Source: Methanoplanus sp. FWC-SCC4
GTDB taxonomy: Archaea; Halobacteriota; Methanomicrobia; Methanomicrobiales; Methanomicrobiaceae
Direction: 5' to 3'
Length of the DNA: 64,000 nt
Assembly: GCF_032878975.1 (NCBI RefSeq)
Contig: NZ_CP043875.1
Span: forward strand, 1,914,370 to 1,978,369
The position numbers and the translations under genes were made by a program. Position 1 is the stretch's first letter. Every line of letters begins with the position of its first letter. Shown here in pieces: positions 55,610 to 64,000 of the stretch. A model generated the notes under the pieces. It made no database searches. It saw nothing but the letters and a program-made list of their open reading frames with translations, and had not been told where the DNA came from.

Positions 55610-57278
55610 TAGTCTCAAAGAACTGGGAGTAGAGATAATATTCGGATACCCCGGCGGAGCTGTTCTTCCAATTTATGACGAACTCTATGAGGCTGACATT
55701 AAGCACATACTTGTAAGGCATGAACAGGCGGCAGTCCATGCAGCTGACGGTTATGCAAGGGCAAGCGGACGTGTCGGAGTCTGTCTTTCAACCTCAGGCC
55801 CGGGTGCATGCAACCTTGTATCAGGGATTGCAACTGCAAATATGGACTCTGTTCCGGTAGTGGCCCTTACAGGACAGGTTCCTACCGAAATGCTCGGAAA
55901 CGATGCATTTCAGGAGTCAGACATAACCGGGATAACAATGCCGGTTACAAAGCATAATTTTCTGGTAAAGGACGTAAAGGAACTCAAAAGGACTGTAAAA
56001 GAAGCATTCCTGATTGCAGGGACGGGCAGAAAAGGCCCGGTCCTTATTGATCTTCCAAAGGATGTCCTTACTGAAAAGATAAACCCAGAAGATCTTTACT
56101 CAGACGTCCCCGATCTAAAAGGATACAAACCGACCTACAAAGGACACCCAAACCAGATTAAAAAAGCACTCGATCTGATAAATGAATCAAAAAAACCGGT
56201 CATATACGCAGGTGGGGGAGTCATTGCAGCCGGTGCATCCGGAGAACTTGTCAGATTTGCAGAGATGTTTGAGATTCCGGTTACCACAACAATGATGGGA
56301 CTCGGAGCAATACCTGCAAAACACCCGCTGAATCTTGGGATGCTCGGAATGCACGGGACAGAATACGCAAACTACGCCATCACCGAATGCGACCTTCTCA
56401 TTGCAATAGGGGCACGGTTTGACGACAGGGTAACAGGTAAAATCGAGCATTTTGCACCTGATGCAAATATCATACATATCGACATAGACCCGGCAGAGAT
56501 AGGGAAAAACATAGCAGTAAATATCCCGATAGTAGGCGATGCAGGGCAGATACTAGCGGATATGATAGAGAGAGGCAAACCAGGCGAACAAAAAGGTACC
56601 GAATGGACGAAACAGGTTCATAAATGGCGTGAAAATCACCCTCTCAAAATCATTGATGACGGAAAACTCCACCCGCAGTCAGTCATCAGGAAACTCTCGG
56701 AAATCCTGAACGGAGAAGGAATAATCGTAAGCGAAGTCGGCCAGAATCAGATGTGGGCCGCCCAGCACTATTCCTTTAAAAACCCACGCCAGTGGATTAG
56801 TTCAGGCGGACTCGGGATGATGGGATTCGGATTTCCGGCGGCAATTGGGGCACAATATGCACGGCCAAACGAGCATGTCGTCCTTATTGCAGGCGACGGC
56901 AGTTTCCAGATGAACATACAGGAACTTGGAACAGTTGCCCAGTACAGAATACCTGTCAAAATGGTGATCCTGAATAACATGTATTTAGGCATGGTACGGC
57001 AGTGGCAGGAACTCTTCTACGAGAAGAGATATTCATACACCGATCTCCCCGAAGTTGACTTTGTCGGAATTGCCAGGGCATACGGTATTCCGGGCAGAAA
57101 AGTTGAATCAGCGGATGATATTGAAGAATCACTGAGGAAAGCCATTGAAACGGACGGCCCTTATCTTCTTGATTTCCGCATAGAAAGAGAGGAGAATGTA
57201 TTCCCGATGGTTCCTGCCGGAGCCGGCATCAGTGAGATGATTGGAAAACATGAAACAGACGATAAAGGAGATGACTAA
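55581..57278 (+). CDS. ilvB: Acetolactate synthase large subunit
   Basis: A 565-residue thiamine-diphosphate enzyme. The N-terminal GYPGGAVLPIYDELYEA and HEQAAVHAADGYARASG blocks contain the activating Glu; the C-terminal GDGSFQMNIQELGTVAQ with NNMYLGMVRQWQ binds the cofactor. It condenses two pyruvates or pyruvate plus 2-oxobutyrate to start valine/leucine and isoleucine synthesis. It begins 29 bases inside cimA, with GAGGGAGGA just before ATG. The small subunit follows immediately. Confidence 0.95.
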   Translation: MKTGAGILIDSLKELGVEIIFGYPGGAVLPIYDELYEADIKHILVRHEQAAVHAADGYARASGRVGVCLSTSGPGACNLVSGIATANMDSVPVVALTGQVPTEMLGNDAFQESDITGITMPVTKHNFLVKDVKELKRTVKEAFLIAGTGRKGPVLIDLPKDVLTEKINPEDLYSDVPDLKGYKPTYKGHPNQIKKALDLINESKKPVIYAGGGVIAAGASGELVRFAEMFEIPVTTTMMGLGAIPAKHPLNLGMLGMHGTEYANYAITECDLLIAIGARFDDRVTGKIEHFAPDANIIHIDIDPAEIGKNIAVNIPIVGDAGQILADMIERGKPGEQKGTEWTKQVHKWRENHPLKIIDDGKLHPQSVIRKLSEILNGEGIIVSEVGQNQMWAAQHYSFKNPRQWISSGGLGMMGFGFPAAIGAQYARPNEHVVLIAGDGSFQMNIQELGTVAQYRIPVKMVILNNMYLGMVRQWQELFYEKRYSYTDLPEVDFVGIARAYGIPGRKVESADDIEESLRKAIETDGPYLLDFRIEREENVFPMVPAGAGISEMIGKHETDDKGDD

Positions 57279-57782
57279 ATGAGCCAGCACATACTCGGCG
57301 TTCTTGTGGAGAACAGATCAGGTGTACTTGCAAGGGTCTCGGGTCTGTTTTCAAGGAGGGGTTTTAACATTGAGAGTCTTGCGGTCGGAACCTGTGAAAG
57401 CCCTGATATGAGCAGGATAACAATTGTCGCAGGCGGTGATGACCTGCATATTGAACAGATTAAAAAACAACTCAATAAGCTTATCGAGGTCATCAAGGTA
57501 ACCGACATAACCGAGAGAAGCCATGTTGCCCGCGAACTTGCCTTAATTAAAGTAAATGCAGATCCGGGACAGGCACGATCAGAAATAATGCAGATTGCAG
57601 GAATATTCAGGGCAAAAATAATTGATGTCGGACAAAAGACGCTTGTCGTTGAAGTGACAGGAGATTGTGAAAAAATCAGGGCGATAGAAGATCTTCTAAA
57701 ACCCTACGGGATTACCGAGCTTGTAAGAACAGGAGTTGTTGCATTACAGCGGGGAGAATCCACAAACCCTACAAATAAGTGA
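57279..57782 (+). CDS. ilvN: Acetolactate synthase small (regulatory) subunit
   Basis: A 167-residue subunit with an N-terminal ACT domain: [21 protein letters not shown] and [21 protein letters not shown] (quoted in pieces [15 protein letters not shown] and [10 protein letters not shown]). It confers valine feedback on IlvB in other organisms. It begins on the base after the ilvB stop. The second half matches the IlvN C-terminal domain with [18 protein letters not shown]. Length and context are normal. Confidence 0.94.
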   Translation: MSQHILGVLVENRSGVLARVSGLFSRRGFNIESLAVGTCESPDMSRITIVAGGDDLHIEQIKKQLNKLIEVIKVTDITERSHVARELALIKVNADPGQARSEIMQIAGIFRAKIIDVGQKTLVVEVTGDCEKIRAIEDLLKPYGITELVRTGVVALQRGESTNPTNK

Positions 57783-57787
57783 TTATA

Positions 57788-59038
57788 ATGGGCAAAACAG
57801 TAGCAGAAAAGATATTTTCAGGTAAATGCGGAAAGGAATTCCGTGCGGGAGAGGTAGTTATGGCGCCTGTTGACGGGGCGATGATCCATGACATAACAGG
57901 CCCTCTTGCAATAAACGTATTCAAAGAAATGGGCGGAAAAAAAGTATTTGATCCTAAAAAGATCATTATGCTCTTTGACCACCAGATCCCGGCAGACTCG
58001 ATTGCGGCAGCAGAAAACCATGTGATGATGAGGAATTTTGCAAAAGAGCAGGATATATTCAACTACGACTTAAAGGAAGGTGTCTGTCACCAGGTTGTTC
58101 CCGAAAAGGGAAGGGTAAAACCAGGGGACATTGTTGTCGGATCTGACTCACACACATGTGCGTATGGTGCCCTTGGTGCATTTTCAACCGGAATCGGTTC
58201 AACAGATATGGCATTTGTCCTAAAATTCGGGGCACTTTATTTCAGGATACCGGAGAGTATAAAAGTTGAAGTCAGCGGCAGTTTCCAGAGACGTGTAGGC
58301 CCTAAAGACCTCATCTTAGGTCTTGCAGGCGATATAGGAGCGGACGGGGCAACATACAAATGCCTTGAATTCTGTGGGCAAACATTTGCTGAGATGGATA
58401 TGTCAGGAAGGATGACATGTTCAAATATGGCAATCGAGATGGGGGCAAAGGCAGGCATTGTGCCGCCGGACAGGGTTACATGGGAATATCTTAAAAACAG
58501 GTGTGAAACAGAGCCTTTTCTACTCAATGCCGATGAGGATGCCGTTTATTTCGAGAAAAGATCATGCAACATCTCATCTCTCGAACCAAAAATTGCCGTA
58601 CCCCACAATGTCGACAATGTAGTTGACGTCTCGGAAGTTGCCGGAAGAAAAGTCGACCAGGTGTTTATCGGTTCGTGCACAAACGGGAGATATGAAGACT
58701 TCAAAGAGGCGGCAGAAGTGCTTGGGAATGATAAATTCTCAAACGATGTGAGGGTCATAATCGTTCCTGCATCAAAGGACGAATACCTCAAATGCCTGAA
58801 AGGAGGACTTATTGAACTTTTCGTTGAGGCCGGAGCACTCGTAGAGGCTCCCTGCTGCGGACCATGCATGGGGGGAATGTTCGGACTCCTTGCACCAGGA
58901 GAGGTCTCGCTTTCAACATCAAACCGCAATTTCAGAGGAAGGCAGGGCAGCACTGAAGCGGAAGTTTATTTATCATCTCCTGCAACCGCCGCAGCAAGTG
59001 CGATCACAGGGGTTATAACAGATCCAAGGGAGGTCTGA
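57788..59038 (+). CDS. leuC: Isopropylmalate/citramalate isomerase large subunit
   Basis: Start at ATG 57788 (416 residues); the GTG at 57779 overlaps the ilvN stop. Three iron-sulfur cluster cysteines are seen in [25 protein letters not shown] and [11 protein letters not shown], as in aconitase-family large subunits. It isomerises 2-isopropylmalate to 3-isopropylmalate (leucine) and citramalate to 3-methylmalate (isoleucine). An alternative role as homoaconitase (HacA, coenzyme B route) is possible in methanogens, but the operon with cimA, ilvBN and leuD/leuB argues for branched-chain synthesis. Confidence 0.88.
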   Translation: MGKTVAEKIFSGKCGKEFRAGEVVMAPVDGAMIHDITGPLAINVFKEMGGKKVFDPKKIIMLFDHQIPADSIAAAENHVMMRNFAKEQDIFNYDLKEGVCHQVVPEKGRVKPGDIVVGSDSHTCAYGALGAFSTGIGSTDMAFVLKFGALYFRIPESIKVEVSGSFQRRVGPKDLILGLAGDIGADGATYKCLEFCGQTFAEMDMSGRMTCSNMAIEMGAKAGIVPPDRVTWEYLKNRCETEPFLLNADEDAVYFEKRSCNISSLEPKIAVPHNVDNVVDVSEVAGRKVDQVFIGSCTNGRYEDFKEAAEVLGNDKFSNDVRVIIVPASKDEYLKCLKGGLIELFVEAGALVEAPCCGPCMGGMFGLLAPGEVSLSTSNRNFRGRQGSTEAEVYLSSPATAAASAITGVITDPREV

Positions 59039-59040
59039 AG

Positions 59041-59529
59041 ATGAGAGTATGGAAATTCGGAGATGATATTGACACCGATGCAATAATACCGGGCAGATTT
59101 CTGACAATCTATGATCCAAAGGAACTCTCCCGGCATGCATTTGAGGGAACACGCAATGATTTTGCAAATGAAGCAAAGACAGGGGACATTATCGTTGCAG
59201 GAAGAAATTTCGGGTGCGGCTCCTCACGTGAGCATGCACCCCTTGCCCTAAAAGGAGCCGGTATCGGGTTTGTGGTTGCAAAATCCTTTGCAAGAATCTT
59301 TTACAGAAACGCAATAAATACCGGTGTTCTTCCAATAGTCTGCCCGGAAACCGATGTAATAAGAGACGGCGACAGTATTTCTGTAAACTTAAAAGAGGGT
59401 GTGATCACAGCAGGCGATAAAAAGCTCTTAATTGAACCGGTTCCTGAATTTATGCAGAAAATTGTAGATTCAGGAGGTCTTGTAAACTACGCAAAGGAAA
59501 TGGAGGAGGTATCTGTATGTACAAAGTAG
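59041..59529 (+). CDS. leuD: Isopropylmalate/citramalate isomerase small subunit
   Basis: A 162-residue partner of LeuC. It contains [21 protein letters not shown] and [19 protein letters not shown], given as [13 protein letters not shown] and [10 protein letters not shown]. The loop after IIPGR reads FLTI, not the YLRT associated in the literature with methanogen homoaconitase, which favours the isopropylmalate/citramalate role. It starts 2 bases after leuC and overlaps leuB by 13 bases. Confidence 0.9.
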   Translation: MRVWKFGDDIDTDAIIPGRFLTIYDPKELSRHAFEGTRNDFANEAKTGDIIVAGRNFGCGSSREHAPLALKGAGIGFVVAKSFARIFYRNAINTGVLPIVCPETDVIRDGDSISVNLKEGVITAGDKKLLIEPVPEFMQKIVDSGGLVNYAKEMEEVSVCTK

Positions 59530-60635
59530 CATGTCTGCCCGGAGACGGCATAGGGCCTGAAATAATCTCGGCAGGCAGAAAAGTTCTTGATGCTGCCGGA
59601 GAGCGTTTCGGATTTGACATCGAATGGGACGAATATGATGTTGGGGCTGAAAGATATATTTCGACAGGCCAGCTCATATCAGAGGATGAATTAAAGGAAC
59701 TCTCAAATTATCGTGCCATTTATTTTGGCGCAATAGGGGATGACAGGGTAACTCCGGGAGTTCTTGAAAAAGGAATTCTCCTGGCGGTCAGGTTTTACTT
59801 TGACCAGTATATAAACCTGAGACCTGTAAAACTCTTAAAAGGAGTGGAAACACCGCTTGCAAACAAGAAGCCCGAAGACATCGACTTTGTGGTTGTGAGG
59901 GAAAACACCGAGGACTTTTACGTAGGGATCGGATCAAGGGTAAAATCAGGAGTTACAAAGAATGAGCTAAAGGTAGTCAGGGATCTCTATAGTGTTAAAT
60001 TCGGGCTTGATGTGGAGACAGACGCTGATGAACTTGCATACCAGATAGGGGTGCTGAGCAAAAAAGGTTCTGAAAGGGTCATAAGATACGCGTTTGATCT
60101 TGCAGAAAAAAGAAGTAAAAAACTTGCTTCGGTTGACAAGGCAAATGTGCTCACAGATGTTTACGGACTCTGGCGTGAGGTCTTCAATGACGTATCAAAA
60201 AATTACCCTGATGTTTCAACAGAGTTCAACTTCGTTGACGCCGTTACGATGTGGTTTGTTAAAAACCCGGAGTGGTATGACGTTCTGGTAACCCCAAACA
60301 TGTTCGGTGACATCATAACAGATCTCGGTGCAATGATCCAGGGAGGGCTTGGTCTTGCACCCGGAGGCAACATTAACCCTGACGGAACTTCGATGTTTGA
60401 GCCCATACACGGTTCTGCACCTAAATACAAAGGCAAAAATATTGCAAATCCTCTTGCGACAATCTGGGCAGGCTCGATGCTCCTTGATCACCTCGGTGAG
60501 AATGAAGCAGCGGCTGCTGTTTTGTCTTCAATTGAACACAGCATAGAGGAAAGGGCGGTAACAAGGGATATGAAGGGCAACCTTAAAACATCTGATGTCG
60601 GGGAATGGATTGCAGAAGATCTTTTAAAGGGATGA
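59517..60635 (+). CDS. leuB: 3-Isopropylmalate/3-methylmalate dehydrogenase
   Basis: A 372-residue NAD-dependent decarboxylating dehydrogenase. The start is set by GGAGGT at about 59504-59509. [10 protein letters not shown] opens the protein, NLRPVKLL and [12 protein letters not shown] form the substrate site, [14 protein letters not shown] holds the metal acids, and [17 protein letters not shown] binds nucleotide. It oxidises 3-isopropylmalate to 2-oxoisocaproate, and, on the CimA route, 3-methylmalate to 2-oxobutyrate. It is the last gene of the operon. A homoisocitrate role (AksF) is not excluded by sequence alone. Confidence 0.9.
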   Translation: MYKVACLPGDGIGPEIISAGRKVLDAAGERFGFDIEWDEYDVGAERYISTGQLISEDELKELSNYRAIYFGAIGDDRVTPGVLEKGILLAVRFYFDQYINLRPVKLLKGVETPLANKKPEDIDFVVVRENTEDFYVGIGSRVKSGVTKNELKVVRDLYSVKFGLDVETDADELAYQIGVLSKKGSERVIRYAFDLAEKRSKKLASVDKANVLTDVYGLWREVFNDVSKNYPDVSTEFNFVDAVTMWFVKNPEWYDVLVTPNMFGDIITDLGAMIQGGLGLAPGGNINPDGTSMFEPIHGSAPKYKGKNIANPLATIWAGSMLLDHLGENEAAAAVLSSIEHSIEERAVTRDMKGNLKTSDVGEWIAEDLLKG

Positions 60636-60733
60636 AAAGTCACCCGCATAAATTGCCGGCCGGAATTCCGGAAAAATCACAATATACTTTTTTATACACA
60701 TAAATCCCAAGGGTTAAATTAAGAGGATTTATA

Positions 60734-61006
60734 ATGAACGAACAAAATGAAGAACTGTTCTGCCAGTCATGCGGCATCCGGATAAAGAGTTCTGATGAAC
60801 AGGGGACTGAAAAGGACGGCTCAAAATCGCCTCATTACTGTAGTTACTGTTATATGAGAGGAGAATTTCTTCAGGCGGACATTACAGTAAACGAAATGAT
60901 CGAACTTAGTGCGGTAAAAGCCAATAAAATAAATGTTATGCCCTACGATGAGGCAAAAAAACTGAACTCAGTAGTCATTCCGGGATTAAAAAGATGGAGA
61001 GAATGA
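60734..61006 (+). CDS. Zinc-ribbon domain protein
   Basis: A 90-residue protein with two CxxC pairs: FCQSCGIRI at the start and YCSYCYMRGEF. This matches the small 'putative zinc ribbon' family found in bacteria and archaea, often near regulators. The C-terminal half (DITVNEMIELSAVKANKINVMP) is helical and conserved-looking. A specific job is not known. It is transcribed from its own AT-rich upstream region (TATA-like TATACTTTTTTATACA around 60682-60697). Confidence 0.7.
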   Translation: MNEQNEELFCQSCGIRIKSSDEQGTEKDGSKSPHYCSYCYMRGEFLQADITVNEMIELSAVKANKINVMPYDEAKKLNSVVIPGLKRWRE

Positions 61007-61074
61007 TATATAACGAAACCCCCCGTCATGTGAGAGTTATTGTTCATTAGTGCTGACGATTCTGACTTTTATGG

Positions 61075-61344
61075 TCACCACCTGATCTTCTCCTGTTTTT
61101 TTACCCCCTCCCCATATGGCAAAATCTCATATCCGTGGACATTTTTTTCTTCATCGATCTCAATATTAAGTGAAAGTCCGGCTTCCGGATTTTCAAAGGA
61201 CAACATCAGGGGATCTCCTCCCATCTGAATAAAACCAAGCGAAATAAGATGTTTTTCGATCCCTGATATATTTCCCTGTCCGCATTTTTCAAAAAGCACT
61301 TCTGCTTTTTCCATGATAATTTTTTGATCAACTAACCCCTGCAT
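61075..61344 (-). CDS. Small protein of unknown function
   Basis: An 89-residue soluble protein with alternating helices and strands, e.g. EKAEVLFEKCGQGNISGIEK and GDPLMLSFENPEAGLSLNIE. It has one cysteine, no signal peptide and no recognised domain. It lies on the opposite strand between the zinc-ribbon gene and the MarR gene, close to a promoter region. Start at ATG 61344 is weak; ATG 61314 (MEKAEVLF) is an alternative. Confidence 0.5.
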   Translation of the reverse strand: MQGLVDQKIIMEKAEVLFEKCGQGNISGIEKHLISLGFIQMGGDPLMLSFENPEAGLSLNIEIDEEKNVHGYEILPYGEGVKKQEKIRW

Positions 61345-61497
61345 AAGCGGATTATATACAGGGGATTTATATAATTTTTACCCAGAGTACAGGAAGTTAT
61401 GGAAGGCTAAAAATACCGGATTCTGACTTTTAATATTTTAAAATCGTTTCATATATGCCCCTAAGTCTTTGAAAAACATATTTTCCCGGCTTATTAA

Positions 61498-61549
61498 AAA
61501 CTATATCATCAAATAGTTTGAATCTCAAACTATCATACATACAAACTAT
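61498..61549 (+). promoter_or_regulatory. MarR operator: array of AAACTAT half-sites
   Basis: AAACTAT half-sites lie at 61498-61504, 61513-61519 (as ATAGTTT), 61527-61533 and 61543-61549. The central pair forms a perfect palindrome, ATAGTTTGA-ATC-TCAAACTAT (61513-61533), with 9-base arms. The promoter TATA-like AAACTATATC overlaps the first half-site, so the transcript would begin near 61525, inside the palindrome. This is the arrangement expected for a repressor that blocks its own promoter. Confidence 0.65.
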
Positions 61550-61576
61550 CACAAGATCAAAATATACGGGACACTT

Positions 61577-61993
61577 ATGAAAACGATTGAGAAATTAAAT
61601 GAGAATCTGGTGGATTTCTTCGACAGGATAACATCATGGGAGACATCTGTCATACAGTCGGGACCGCTTACAATTTCAGAGGCACATGCAATTGAAAAGA
61701 TCGGCCATTACGGCAGCATGAATATGAAAGATCTTTCAGGGAAACTCGGCGTTACAACAGGAACCACGACAATTACAGTAGACAGGCTTGAAAAGGGCGG
61801 ATATGCAGTCAGAAAAAGGCCTGAAAACGACAGAAGATCGTACATAATAGTACTGACACAAAAAGGGCAGGAAGCATTTCTGGATCATCATAATCATCAC
61901 TTAAATCTTGCAAAGGAGATCTCTTCCGTCCTTTCTGAAGATGAAATTTCAAATTTCAGTGAAATTCTGGAAAAAATCAACGAAAATATCTAA
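61577..61993 (+). CDS. MarR-family transcriptional regulator
   Basis: A 138-residue winged-helix repressor. HYGSMNMKDLSGKLGVTTGT forms the recognition helix region, and KGGYAVRKRPENDRRSYIIVLT the wing with the conserved DxRxx motif (ENDRRSY). It likely binds the AAACTAT array just upstream, repressing itself and the metal ATPase 19 bases downstream. Such repressors release DNA when they bind a metal or small molecule; the inducing metal is not evident from sequence. Confidence 0.85.
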   Translation: MKTIEKLNENLVDFFDRITSWETSVIQSGPLTISEAHAIEKIGHYGSMNMKDLSGKLGVTTGTTTITVDRLEKGGYAVRKRPENDRRSYIIVLTQKGQEAFLDHHNHHLNLAKEISSVLSEDEISNFSEILEKINENI

Positions 61994-62012
61994 TTTACAG
62001 ATCAGTGAAATA

Positions 62013-63998
62013 ATGACAGAGAAATCACAGTTACATAAAGACCATCATGAAGACAGCTGTAAGGAGAACTGCTGTGCTCATGATCATTCACATGACAAAA
62101 ACACAGGATGCGGGTGTGGATGCGGACACACCAACACCGGTAAAGACAGGTTTGTTCATGAGATAATCAGATTTACAACAGCCGGTATTTTGATAATAAC
62201 AATAGTTTTGGGAGAGTTTTTCGGACTTCTCAAACCGGAAGTCATTGCATTCATCGCAATACTCTCACTTGTGTTTACAGGAATTCCTATTATATCAAAT
62301 GCACTACGGGGACTTTTAAAAGGCAAAAGAAATGTATGTGAACTCGCAGCACTTGCGATTGTCGCCGCAGTCGCGGTAGGTGAATACACGATTGCGGCAG
62401 AAGTCGGTTTTATAATGGCAATTGGTGAGATTGCCGAAAGCTATGCCTACAACAGATCAAAAAGGGACATTGAAAAGATTGCAAAGGGAAATCCCCGGTA
62501 CGCTTTTGTAAAAAAAGAAGGACAATTTGTTGAACTGCCTGTAAACCTGATTAATGTGGGGGACACAGTACTCGTAAGACCAGGGGATATTGTTCCGGCA
62601 GACGGAAAAATAGTTCTCGGAAACACCAGCATTGACGAATCATGCCTGAGCGGAGAGAGTATTCCCGTTGAAAAGCAGGAAGGAGAAGCCGTTTTTTCAG
62701 GCACTGTCAACCAAAACGGTTCGGTTGAAATTACTGTCCTTAAAAAAGGCGAGGATTCAACCTATTCAAAGATTGTAAAGCTTGTAAAAGAGGCAGAACA
62801 AAGGCGGCCTCCGTCCCATCCGTTCATTGACAGGTTTGCAAAAATATATACACCTCTGATACTTGTGATTGTTATTTTTGTCTGGCTGTTTACAGGCAGT
62901 ATTGAGAGGGCAATTACAGTTTTAATCGTTGCATGCCCGTGTGCACTTTTAATGGCGACACCCTCGGCCATTCTTGCCGCAACCGGTGCCGGTGCAAAGA
63001 AAGGAATTTTGATTAAAAGCGGCCAGTATCTTGAATCGGCTGACAAAATTGATGAAATCCTTCTGGATAAAACAGGCACCATCACAAGCGGACAGATGAG
63101 AGTTGCCAAAATAATCACATTTAACGGTGAGTCAAAAGCCGGACTTTTAAAAACAGCGGCAGGGGCGGAAACAGGATCAGAACACCCGATAGCAAAAGCC
63201 ATTGTCAGTTATGCCACTGAAAACGGAATTGAAACTGAAAAATACTCCCAAATGAATCTTCACGCCGGCCTTGGAATAGAGGCTGAATCTGAAAGTTCAA
63301 AGGTATTTGCAGGAAACATCCACTTTATCAAAAATTCAGGAATACGGGTTTCTGAAGATGTACACCAAAAAACTGATGAGATGTCAAATTCCGGAATTAC
63401 TTCTGTAATAATCTCCAGAAATAATGAAATTATTGGAATTTTGGGCATCGAAGACACAATCAGACCTGAATCAGCAGAAACTATTGAGACTCTTGAAAAG
63501 ATGGGTATCAAAAATATTTCAATGCTCACCGGTGACAATGAGGCGGTTGCACATTCGATATCCAAAAAATGCAGAATAAAGGATGAAAATGTATATTCAG
63601 GTCTTTTACCTGCACAAAAACGTGAAATGGTTGAATCACTTCAAAAAAATGGCATGACAGTATGTTTCGTTGGTGACGGTACTAATGACGGGCCGGCACT
63701 GGCACAGGCGGATGTGGGTGTCGGTATAGGTTCACGTGAAAATACTGTTGCTCTTGAGACTTCGCATGTTGTTCTTTTAAGGAACGGGTTAAAATCACTT
63801 GCAGACTTTATCAGACTTGGAAAAAGAACTACAAAGATAATTAAGTATAATGTCATCTTTGCCATGGGGTTAAGCGGGCTGATGGTACTGCTTGCAGGCA
63901 CCGGAATCATTACCCCCTCAATTGGGGCAATAGGACATCAGGTAGCAACCCTTGCAGTGCTGATAAATTCAGCACGTTTAGGAAAATTCCTTAGCTAA
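62013..63998 (+). CDS. Heavy-metal P1B-type ATPase with His/Cys-rich N-terminus
   Basis: Start at ATG 62013, after the MarR stop; the longer frame runs through the MarR gene. The 661-residue protein is complete (stop at 63996-63998). The N-terminus (residues 8-40) is a His/Cys-rich cluster: HKDHHEDSCKENCCAHDHSHD, quoted as DHHEDSCKENCCAHDHSHD, then CGCGCGH. This replaces the usual HMA domain. The P-type motifs are SGES (213-216), ACPCAL with the CPC metal site (308-310), DKTGT phosphorylation site (352-356) and SEHPIAKAI. CPC with this layout suits Zn/Cd/Pb export, but Cu/Ag cannot be ruled out. It probably protects the cell from excess metal. Confidence 0.9.
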   Translation: MTEKSQLHKDHHEDSCKENCCAHDHSHDKNTGCGCGCGHTNTGKDRFVHEIIRFTTAGILIITIVLGEFFGLLKPEVIAFIAILSLVFTGIPIISNALRGLLKGKRNVCELAALAIVAAVAVGEYTIAAEVGFIMAIGEIAESYAYNRSKRDIEKIAKGNPRYAFVKKEGQFVELPVNLINVGDTVLVRPGDIVPADGKIVLGNTSIDESCLSGESIPVEKQEGEAVFSGTVNQNGSVEITVLKKGEDSTYSKIVKLVKEAEQRRPPSHPFIDRFAKIYTPLILVIVIFVWLFTGSIERAITVLIVACPCALLMATPSAILAATGAGAKKGILIKSGQYLESADKIDEILLDKTGTITSGQMRVAKIITFNGESKAGLLKTAAGAETGSEHPIAKAIVSYATENGIETEKYSQMNLHAGLGIEAESESSKVFAGNIHFIKNSGIRVSEDVHQKTDEMSNSGITSVIISRNNEIIGILGIEDTIRPESAETIETLEKMGIKNISMLTGDNEAVAHSISKKCRIKDENVYSGLLPAQKREMVESLQKNGMTVCFVGDGTNDGPALAQADVGVGIGSRENTVALETSHVVLLRNGLKSLADFIRLGKRTTKIIKYNVIFAMGLSGLMVLLAGTGIITPSIGAIGHQVATLAVLINSARLGKFLS

Positions 63999-64000
63999 AT

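Noticed and set aside
57788-60635. leuC-leuD-leuB as the coenzyme B set (aksD/E/F)
   Set aside because: The genes share an operon with cimA and ilvBN, and LeuD lacks the YLRT motif; branched-chain synthesis is the simpler reading.
1-64000. CRISPR arrays, rRNA, tRNA and insertion sequences
   Set aside because: I saw no direct-repeat arrays with spacers, no transposase-like frames and no tRNA-like cloverleaf in the gaps; fine RNA genes could be missed without a covariance search.

Overview
The window is a chromosomal segment of a euryarchaeon, most likely a methanogen of the order Methanomicrobiales (genus not determinable by eye; a Methanoplanus/Methanolacinia-like organism is a guess). Pointers are a complete archaeal A1AO ATP synthase operon, a thermosome subunit, membrane LonB protease, Nob1, GfcR-type regulator, archaellum ATPase/platform genes and archaellin, CheW, RAD55/KaiC-like ATPases, and large secreted proteins with PEGA, DUF4430-like and PGF-pre-PGF-like modules. 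No rRNA, tRNA, CRISPR array or insertion sequence was seen.

Layout. 1-6.9 kb is an accessory, decaying stretch: the 5' end of a probable YIP1 protein, two lipoproteins, a HepT/MntA-type toxin-antitoxin pair in which both genes look broken, a PD-(D/E)XK-type nuclease, a transglutaminase-like membrane protein that appears frameshifted at its N-terminus, and a 5'-truncated Schlafen/AlbA_2-type regulator. 7.0-15.3 kb is the ATP synthase operon (reading leftward H-I-K-E-C-F-A-B-D). 15.6-32.5 kb is an island of secreted and surface proteins: a tungstate/molybdate-type solute-binding lipoprotein without its permease, a single-domain lipoprotein and several large proteins that share a molybdopterin-oxidoreductase-like (SUOX-like) fold, a metallophosphoesterase, a 1084-residue PEGA protein, a ~1784-residue modular giant and a membrane-anchored partner. 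32.6-40.5 kb holds a zinc-ribbon pair, a cation-efflux protein, an archaellin-like gene, arlJ-arlI, and a divergent pair of KaiC-like ATPases. 40.6-50.3 kb is housekeeping: BofA-like protein, TldD/TldE, LonB, PRPP synthetase, Nob1, GfcR, CheW, thermosome. 51-60.6 kb is branched-chain amino acid synthesis: ilvC and leuA leftward, and cimA-ilvB-ilvN-leuC-leuD-leuB rightward as one tightly packed operon. 60.7-64 kb has a zinc-ribbon protein, a small unknown, and a MarR regulator followed by a P-type metal ATPase.

How genes work together. CimA makes citramalate from pyruvate and acetyl-CoA; LeuC/D/B carry it to 2-oxobutyrate, and IlvB/N plus IlvC continue to isoleucine and valine, while divergent LeuA feeds the same LeuC/D/B for leucine. 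The MarR protein probably controls itself and the metal ATPase through an array of AAACTAT half-sites over the promoter.

The most likely undescribed system is the 17-32.5 kb surface island. Five copies of one secreted domain share GDGVTHYY-like, GAVKGT..DLC-like and an H-[VI]-F-G-x-x-D-M signature that is present in all five copies. They sit with five shorter SUOX-like domains, four transcobalamin/DUF4430-like repeats and an orphan tungstate-type binding protein. An extracellular metal- or cofactor-capture apparatus is a testable hypothesis, not an established function.
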